Shown here: one piece after another, positions 58,610 to 64,000 of the stretch
How the letters are laid out: each line of letters opens with the position of its first letter
Numbering within the stretch: the first letter of the stretch is position 1
Assembly: GCA_050950345.1 (NCBI GenBank)
Contig: JBMNHK010000007.1
Location: forward strand, 434,001 to 498,000
Direction of reading: 5' to 3'
DNA from: Pelotomaculum_C sp050950345
GTDB lineage: Bacteria; Bacillota; Desulfotomaculia; Desulfotomaculales; Pelotomaculaceae
Length of the DNA: 64,000 nt
The notes under the pieces: generated by a model
What the model saw: the letters and a program-made list of their open reading frames with translations, nothing else
The model's database searches: none
What the model was told of the DNA's origin: nothing
Made by a program: the position numbers and the translations under genes

Positions 58610-60073
58610 ATGAAGGTGGAACCGAGCACAAAAAACCAGGTTCTCTCCGGACTCTTCTGGAAAATGATGGAGCGCGGAGGGACGCAGGGCATACAGTTAG
58701 TCGTACAGATAATCTTAGCACGGTTATTGCTGCCGGAAGATTTTGGGACAATAGCAATTGTCACTGTATTTATTGCCGTAGCGGCTGTGTTTGTGCAAAG
58801 TGGTTTCAGTACGGCGCTGATCCAAAAAAAGAATGCAGATACATTAGATTTTTGTTCAGTTTTTTATGCCAGCCTTTTTCTTGCCGTTATCGTTTACACG
58901 ATCATATTTTTTGCGACGCCGTTAATTGCCGGCTTTTACCAGCAACCACAGTTGATCCCGGTTCTAAGGGTGCTGGCAGTGATATTATTTTTCGGGGCGG
59001 TAAACTCGGTGCAAAATGCTGTCGTATCAAGAGCCATGCAGTTTAAGCGGTTCTTTTTCAGCAGCGTCGGCGCCATATTGCCTGCAGGCGCCATAGGTAT
59101 AAGCATGGCCTATACCGGTTGCGGAGTTTGGGCCCTGGTTGGGCAACAGCTGGCTAATCATTTGCTGGTTACTGCCATACTCTGGTTCACAGTGAAGTGG
59201 CGACCAAAGCGGATGTTCTCCATGGAGCGGTTGAAAGAGCTGTTTTCATTCAGCTGGAAGCTGTTATGCTCCGGGTTGATAGATGTGATTTACAACAATG
59301 CTTACAGCCTGGTTATCGGCAAGGTTTATAATCCCCAAATGCTGGGGTATTTCAACAGGGGCGAACAGTTTCCCAAGCTTATCGTGACCAATGTTAACGA
59401 TTCTATTTCCAGTGTGATGTTTCCAGCTTTATCTGCCAATCAAGATGACCGGGAACGGGTTAAGACGATGGTGCGACGCTCAATGATCACCAGTTCTTTT
59501 GCCGTATTTCCGATGATGATCGGATTGGCGGTTGTAGCAGAACCGCTGGTGAGTGTATTGCTGACGGATAAATGGCTGCCCTGCGTCCCTTTTTTGCAAC
59601 TCCTGTGTATCTCTTATGCCTTATGGCCGGTACATACGGCCAACCTGCAAGCCATCAACGCTGTTGGCAGGAGTGATATTCATTTAAAGCTGGAGATCAT
59701 CAAAAAGTGTATTGGCGTCACGGCCCTTGTTGTGGGCATACAGTTTGGGATCTATGTGCTGGTAGCGCTTATGCCCATAACATCAGTAATCTCCAGCTTT
59801 ATCAATGCTTGCCCCAATAAGCGGCTTTTGGGCTACACGATTAAGGAGCAGTGGCTCGACCTTATGCCGTCCTTGCTGTTGTCGCTGTGCATGGGAGCTG
59901 CAGTATATAGCCTTAATTTTATGGGTTTAGAGACCTGGCCTACGCTGGTCCTTCAAGTAGTCTCGGGTGTAGCGATATACCTGGGCCTGGCCTATATTTT
60001 TAAGCTTGAATGTTTTACCTACTTACTCGGCACATTTAAAGAATTAGTCCCAGAGAGGCAGGGGGCGAAATAA
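58610..60073 (+). CDS. Polysaccharide flippase (MOP superfamily, Wzx-like)
   Basis: A 487-residue protein with about twelve to fourteen membrane helices. LVVQIILARLLLPEDFGTIA, then SGFSTALIQKK and the YFNRGEQFPKLIV block are typical of WzxC-like exporters. It should flip undecaprenyl-linked repeat units to the outer face, feeding the Wzy-like polymerase on the other strand. Confidence 0.87.
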   Translation: MKVEPSTKNQVLSGLFWKMMERGGTQGIQLVVQIILARLLLPEDFGTIAIVTVFIAVAAVFVQSGFSTALIQKKNADTLDFCSVFYASLFLAVIVYTIIFFATPLIAGFYQQPQLIPVLRVLAVILFFGAVNSVQNAVVSRAMQFKRFFFSSVGAILPAGAIGISMAYTGCGVWALVGQQLANHLLVTAILWFTVKWRPKRMFSMERLKELFSFSWKLLCSGLIDVIYNNAYSLVIGKVYNPQMLGYFNRGEQFPKLIVTNVNDSISSVMFPALSANQDDRERVKTMVRRSMITSSFAVFPMMIGLAVVAEPLVSVLLTDKWLPCVPFLQLLCISYALWPVHTANLQAINAVGRSDIHLKLEIIKKCIGVTALVVGIQFGIYVLVALMPITSVISSFINACPNKRLLGYTIKEQWLDLMPSLLLSLCMGAAVYSLNFMGLETWPTLVLQVVSGVAIYLGLAYIFKLECFTYLLGTFKELVPERQGAK

Positions 60074-60101
60074 TTCTTTATTAGGAGAAAGAGACATCTA
60101 A

Positions 60102-60800
60102 ATGAAGGTCGGTATAATGCAACCATACTTCTTTCCATATATAGGGTACTGGCAATTGATCAAGGCTGTGGATAAATTTGTCATCTATGATGATGTTAAT
60201 TTTATCAAAAGAGGTTGGATCAATAGAAACAAGATTTTGAACCAGGGAGAAGGGAAGTTCATCAACCTGCTGGTGAGTCAAGCCAGCCAGAACAAGCTGA
60301 TCAATGAACTTGAAGTATTGAAAAACCTCATCCACAATAAGAAGTTGCTGAAAACCCTTGAGAGTTGTTATCGGCGGGCGCCGTATTATGCAGATGTCCT
60401 GCCGGTTATTGAAAGTATCATAACTCAAGATGAGGGGAACTTAGCCAGGTATCTAGAGTTTTTAATCATGAGGCTGTGTGAGTATCTATCCATCGACACT
60501 GAAATCATCCTTTCATCCAGGATCAACAAAAACAACGACTTGCGGGGGCAGGATAAGATTATTGAAATCTGCAAAATACTTGGCGCCGATGAATATATCA
60601 ATGGGACAGGCGGACAGGCTTTATATTCCCGGGAAGAGTTTGCAGCCTGTGGGATACATCTGAAGTTTTTAAAGACTGATGAAATTGTCTATCAGCAGAA
60701 TACTGCTGAGTTTGTACCCAATCTATCCATCATTGATGTGATGATGTTCAATGGGCCAGGGAAAATCAATGAGATGTTGGATGGTTATGAATTGCTGTAG
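60102..60800 (+). CDS. WbqC family protein
   Basis: A 232-residue protein opening MKVGIMQPYFFPYIGYWQLI, with YDDVNFIKRGWINRNKIL and a long helical middle. WbqC proteins occur in O-antigen and capsule loci; they resemble transferases, but the reaction is not well established. TTAGGAG precedes the ATG. The next gene encodes an acetyltransferase, which suggests a modified amino sugar. Confidence 0.86.
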   Translation: MKVGIMQPYFFPYIGYWQLIKAVDKFVIYDDVNFIKRGWINRNKILNQGEGKFINLLVSQASQNKLINELEVLKNLIHNKKLLKTLESCYRRAPYYADVLPVIESIITQDEGNLARYLEFLIMRLCEYLSIDTEIILSSRINKNNDLRGQDKIIEICKILGADEYINGTGGQALYSREEFAACGIHLKFLKTDEIVYQQNTAEFVPNLSIIDVMMFNGPGKINEMLDGYELL

Positions 60801-60835
60801 GAGTATTGCTATACAAATACTTATGAGAGGGGAGA

Positions 60836-61378
60836 ATGATGAGTAATAGGCTGTATTTAAGAGCATTTGAATATGAAGATTTAAAATTCCTTAATATGTT
60901 AAGAAATGATGACTCGTTTTTTGCGTTGACTACGGGAAACAAATATTACATATCATCAGAGCGCGACAAAAAATGGATTGAAGATAAAATATTCAATAAT
61001 TATAATCAATTATATTTGATGCTTTGTACCATTGAGGGCAACCAGCCAATCGGGTATATCTGCGCAACAAATATTGATTATATCAACAGAAAGGCTCAGT
61101 TGGGCGGTATAGCAATAACACCAGAGTTTGCCGGGGCAGGCTATGGAACGGAAGGCACTCAATTGTTGTTAAGGCATTTGTTTGGAGAAATGGGCTTAAA
61201 TAAGGTGTATGTCTTCTCCCTGGAAGAGCACGCAGCCACATTGAGAATCGCTGAGAAAACAGGTTTTCAAAAAGTCGGCCTGGTGAGGGATTATGTGTAT
61301 AAGCAGAACAGGTTTCACAATGCCTACCTGTTAGAAATATTGCGGGCAGATTATGAACAAAGAATAAACGAAGAATAA
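60836..61378 (+). CDS. GNAT-family N-acetyltransferase (RimJ/RimL type)
   Basis: A 180-residue protein. NRLYLRAFEYEDLKFLNML, then IAITPEFAGAGYGTEGTQLL with the acetyl-CoA-binding loop, and NKVYVFSLEEHAATLRIAEKTGFQKVG are GNAT motifs. In this setting acetylation of a nucleotide-linked amino sugar is likely but unproven. GAGAGGGGAG precedes two tandem ATGs. Confidence 0.85.
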   Translation: MMSNRLYLRAFEYEDLKFLNMLRNDDSFFALTTGNKYYISSERDKKWIEDKIFNNYNQLYLMLCTIEGNQPIGYICATNIDYINRKAQLGGIAITPEFAGAGYGTEGTQLLLRHLFGEMGLNKVYVFSLEEHAATLRIAEKTGFQKVGLVRDYVYKQNRFHNAYLLEILRADYEQRINEE

Positions 61379-61396
61379 AAACCCACCGGACAATAA

Positions 61397-62590
61397 TTAA
61401 CCGGATGCCGGGTGCTCATGCGTTGCTGCAGGAGTAGAGTCGATGACTGCTGCAAAAAAGGCTTCATATTCCTTGACCACCAGCTCCCAGGAATATATCC
61501 CACGGATCCTGGTTTTTGCTGCTGTAGTTAACCAGCTGATTTGCCTGGGCGGGAGTTGTTCCACCTGCTTAAGCAAGTTGCTTAAAGAACCGGGTTTTTT
61601 ACTGAAAAACAGGGCAGAATCGCCGGCAACTTCCCGGTTGAAAACAACGTCCAGCAGAATATTTAAAGGAGTATTGGCCATGGCTTCTAAAAGGGAGGGG
61701 TTGGTGCCGCCCACTTCATGGCCGTGCAGGTAGGCAAAGGCATTCTGGCGGATGGCGGTGAGCAATTCCTCGTCATACACGGTGCCTACAAATTTGATCC
61801 GGGGGCAGGTACTAAAAGCAGTGCTGGCATCAAGTTTTCGATAGAATTTGTTTTTCTCAACATTGGTGACTATCACCAGGTCTCTATTGCTGTTAGAAGC
61901 GATAAATTCACGCAGCATGACTTCATAATTGTTTTCCGGCACAAACCGGCCCACGATTAAATAGTAAGAGTCACTGATCCGGTGTCTCTTTTTCCATTCT
62001 ATAAAAGCCCGTGCCGGCCATTGCCGCTGGGGTGAGATAATTGCCCCGTAGGGAATGAAGGCCGTTGCTTTGTTGTAGGCGGCATAACGGGTATGAATAT
62101 AATCTTCAATTGCTTTCGAGTCACAGACCACATGATCGGCGGTTTTGACGCAAAGCCTTTCGGATATTTTCCAATACTGCTTGATCAAGATGTTCCATTT
62201 ACTGCGCAGCCACTCATGGCCGTCAGGGTTGACCAGCAGCTTAATATTTCGTTGGCGCAGCTTGTCTTTGAAGAACAACAGAAACGGTCCTATCCTGCAG
62301 GCGCAGATATAGATAATGCAATTTTTTAGCCCATGCTTTTCAATGTAGCGGAGGCTCTCCTGCAGGCTGCGCAGATCATAGATAACCGGAGCGGCGCTGC
62401 CGATTTTGGGCGTCTTGATCTGGAAACAGTGGACGCCCTTGAAGTCGAACTCGCTGTCTTCATCCGCCATGCAGGAGACATGATAGTGAATCCGGCTGTC
62501 CTGCCGCCAGGTGGTCAGTTTTTCTACAAAGGTTTCGAAACCGCCGTAATTAGCCGGGATGCCTTTGGAGCCGATAATGAAAATATGCAA
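61397..62590 (-). CDS. Glycosyltransferase with DUF1972 (Cps2T/rhamnosyltransferase-like)
   Basis: A 397-residue GT-B protein. The N-terminal DUF1972 block is HIFIIGSKGIPANYGGFETF, and the C-terminal half has HGHEVGGTNPSLLEAMA-type donor-binding sequence (read: EVGGTNPSLLEAMAN). Homologues transfer rhamnose onto lipid-linked sugars. TTG start after AAGGTGGGA. It lies just downstream of rmlA, fitting dTDP-rhamnose use. Confidence 0.86.
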   Translation of the reverse strand: MHIFIIGSKGIPANYGGFETFVEKLTTWRQDSRIHYHVSCMADEDSEFDFKGVHCFQIKTPKIGSAAPVIYDLRSLQESLRYIEKHGLKNCIIYICACRIGPFLLFFKDKLRQRNIKLLVNPDGHEWLRSKWNILIKQYWKISERLCVKTADHVVCDSKAIEDYIHTRYAAYNKATAFIPYGAIISPQRQWPARAFIEWKKRHRISDSYYLIVGRFVPENNYEVMLREFIASNSNRDLVIVTNVEKNKFYRKLDASTAFSTCPRIKFVGTVYDEELLTAIRQNAFAYLHGHEVGGTNPSLLEAMANTPLNILLDVVFNREVAGDSALFFSKKPGSLSNLLKQVEQLPPRQISWLTTAAKTRIRGIYSWELVVKEYEAFFAAVIDSTPAATHEHPASG

Positions 62591-62640
62591 AAAGATCCCA
62601 CCTTGCTTAGATGATCAGATGAAGGGTTATTCTTAATCCC

Positions 62641-63525
62641 TTAAAAGAGAGCTTTGTGCTCCAGGATGCTCTGCAGGTATTGACCGTAGTCCGTCATACT
62701 TAAGGCAGCCGCCTGTTCGGCCAGCTGGTCCGCGGTGATATAACCCTTGTGATAGGCAATTTCTTCGGGACATGAGACCATCAACCCCTGGCGTTTTTGG
62801 ATCGTTTCAATATAATTGGAGGCCAGGAATAAAGAGTTGTGGGTGCCGGTGTCCAGCCAGGCAAAGCCCCGGCCCAATACCTCCACATTGAGGCTGCCGT
62901 CATCCAGATAGGCCTTGTTGACGTCTGTGATTTCGAGCTCGCCCCGGGCGGAAGGTTTGAGGCTCTTGGCGATATCCACAACCCGGTTGTCGTAAAAATA
63001 CAGGCCGGTGACGGCGTAGTTGGACTTAGGGACGGCAGGTTTTTCTTCTATGCTGATGGCTTTCTTGTTTTTATCGAATTCTACCACGCCATAGCGCTGG
63101 GGATCGTTGACCCAGTAAGCAAAAACCGTGGCACCGCTTTCCTTGCCGGCGGCTGCCGTCAGATAACCGGTGAGATCGTGGCCGTAAAAAATATTGTCTC
63201 CGAGGATAAGGGCGCAACCGTCTTGTCCGATAAATTGCTCACCCAGCAGAAAGGACTGAGCTAATCCGTCCGGTGAGGGCTGGGCGACATACTGTATATT
63301 GATGCCGAACTGGCTGCCGTCTTTGAGCAGATGGATGAAATTCGGCTGGTCCTTAGGTGTGGTAATGACCAGGATATCGGTGATGCCCGCCAGCATCAGC
63401 GTGCTTAAGGGGTAATAAATCATTGGTTTATCGTAAATGGGCATCAGTTGTTTGCTGACCGCGATGGTAATAGGATACAGCCGTGTGCCGGAGCCGCCTG
63501 CAAGAATAATGCCTTTTTTAATCAA
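62641..63525 (-). CDS. rmlA: Glucose-1-phosphate thymidylyltransferase RmlA
   Basis: A 294-residue protein of normal length. KGIILAGGSGTRLYPIT holds the nucleotide-binding signature, then VSKQLMPIYDKPMIYYPLSTL, LILGDNIFYG and VVEFDKNKKAISIEEKP. It makes dTDP-glucose, the first step to dTDP-rhamnose. TTG 63525 is chosen: AAGGTGG lies 8 bases upstream and its TTGA overlaps the rmlB stop. A longer in-frame extension upstream overlaps rmlB and is not real. Confidence 0.95.
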   Translation of the reverse strand: MIKKGIILAGGSGTRLYPITIAVSKQLMPIYDKPMIYYPLSTLMLAGITDILVITTPKDQPNFIHLLKDGSQFGINIQYVAQPSPDGLAQSFLLGEQFIGQDGCALILGDNIFYGHDLTGYLTAAAGKESGATVFAYWVNDPQRYGVVEFDKNKKAISIEEKPAVPKSNYAVTGLYFYDNRVVDIAKSLKPSARGELEITDVNKAYLDDGSLNVEVLGRGFAWLDTGTHNSLFLASNYIETIQKRQGLMVSCPEEIAYHKGYITADQLAEQAAALSMTDYGQYLQSILEHKALF

Positions 63526-64000
63526 ACTGATGCGCCACCTTCCGGTTGAATTGTGCCCAGGCGCTCCTGGTGATAACTGCCGTTGTTGATATTTTCGCAC
63601 CAGGCGCTGTTGTCCAAATACCACTGCACTGTTTTCCGCAAACCCGAGGCAAAGCTCTCTGCAGGTTCCCAGCCCAGCTCCCTTTTGATCTTGGAGCAAT
63701 CAATAGCGTAGCGGCGGTCATGTCCCGGCCGGTCCTTGACAAAACGGATCTGTGATTTATAACTCTTGCTGTCGGGGCGGGGACGGATTTCGTCCAACAA
63801 GCTGCACAATTCATTGACTACTTCAATATTGGTTTTCTCGCTGTTGCCGCCGATATTATAGGTTTCACCGGGGACACCCCTGTCCAGGACCTTGCCGATA
63901 GCGACACAGTGGTCCTCTACATACAGCCAGTCCCGGATATTCTGGCCGTCACCGTATACGGGCAGGTCTTTGCCGTTAAGGCAGTTAAAAATCATCAAGG
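63522..64000 (-). CDS. rmlB: dTDP-glucose 4,6-dehydratase RmlB, C-terminal part
   Basis: The frame runs off the window, so only the last 159 or so residues are seen. NCLNGKDLPVYGDGQNIRDW, then YVEDHCVAIGKVLDRG, ETYNIGGNSEKTNIEVV and DRPGHDRRYAIDCSKIKREL are the typical end of RmlB. It is the second enzyme of dTDP-rhamnose synthesis. The TGA overlaps the rmlA start by 4 bases. Confidence 0.95.
   Translation of the reverse strand, partial: LMIFNCLNGKDLPVYGDGQNIRDWLYVEDHCVAIGKVLDRGVPGETYNIGGNSEKTNIEVVNELCSLLDEIRPRPDSKSYKSQIRFVKDRPGHDRRYAIDCSKIKRELGWEPAESFASGLRKTVQWYLDNSAWCENINNGSYHQERLGTIQPEGGASV

Overview
The window reads as the chromosome of an anaerobic, spore-forming Firmicute of the Clostridia. 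Peptococcaceae (Desulfotomaculum/Pelotomaculum-like) fits best. This rests on the gene order thyX-rlmB-yacP-sigH-tRNAs-tuf-rpmG-secE-nusG, the sporulation genes sigH and cwlD, strong AGGAGG-type ribosome binding sites, frequent GTG and TTG starts, and a cysteine-rich insert in EF-Tu. No 16S rRNA is present, so the genus is inference.

Layout. 1-3.1 kb: end of thyX, then rlmB, yacP and sigH, followed by tRNA-Thr, tRNA-Tyr and initiator tRNA-Met. 3.1-9.3 kb: an accessory insertion in the tRNA cluster, holding a three-subunit molybdenum hydroxylase operon, a REP-associated (RAYT-type) Y1 transposase flanked by palindromes, and a NifX-like protein. 9.35-47.6 kb: two more tRNAs, then the transcription-translation supercluster: tuf, rpmG, secE, nusG, rplKAJL, rpoBC, an L7Ae-like gene, rpsLG, fusA, a second tuf, the complete S10/spc/alpha ribosomal operons, a fused ecfA1-ecfA2, ecfT, truA, rplM and rpsI. 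adk is missing from its usual place between secY and map. A minus-strand gene between truA and rplM has an in-frame TGA followed by a bacterial SECIS-like hairpin and is a candidate selenoprotein. 47.6-51 kb: repeats, a transposase scrap, an AbrB/PIN toxin-antitoxin pair whose toxin is frameshifted, an Amj-type lipid II flippase and cwlD. 51.08-52.63 kb: an intact IS4-family element with inverted repeats and a 7-bp target duplication. 52.7-64 kb: a mosaic surface-polysaccharide locus with remnants of a sugar-phosphate transferase and a chain-length regulator, then a beta-helix protein, an O-antigen ligase/polymerase, a BY-kinase-like ATPase, glycosyltransferases, a flippase, WbqC, an acetyltransferase and dTDP-rhamnose genes (rmlA, and rmlB running off the window).

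How it works together. Most of the window makes the ribosome and RNA polymerase. Near-consensus sigma-A promoters sit before sigH, the tRNAs, rpmG, rpoB, the L7Ae-like/rpsL operon and rplM, and an attenuator-like L10 leader precedes rplJL. A GGGGAC/GTCCCC palindrome family recurs in intergenic gaps from 3 to 48 kb and also flanks the RAYT gene, which suggests a transposase-repeat system. The strongest leads are the candidate selenoprotein, the RAYT/palindrome association, the fused ECF ATPase, and RNA hairpins at the nusG and cwlD ribosome binding sites. All assignments come from reading sequence and recalling families; no database search was run.
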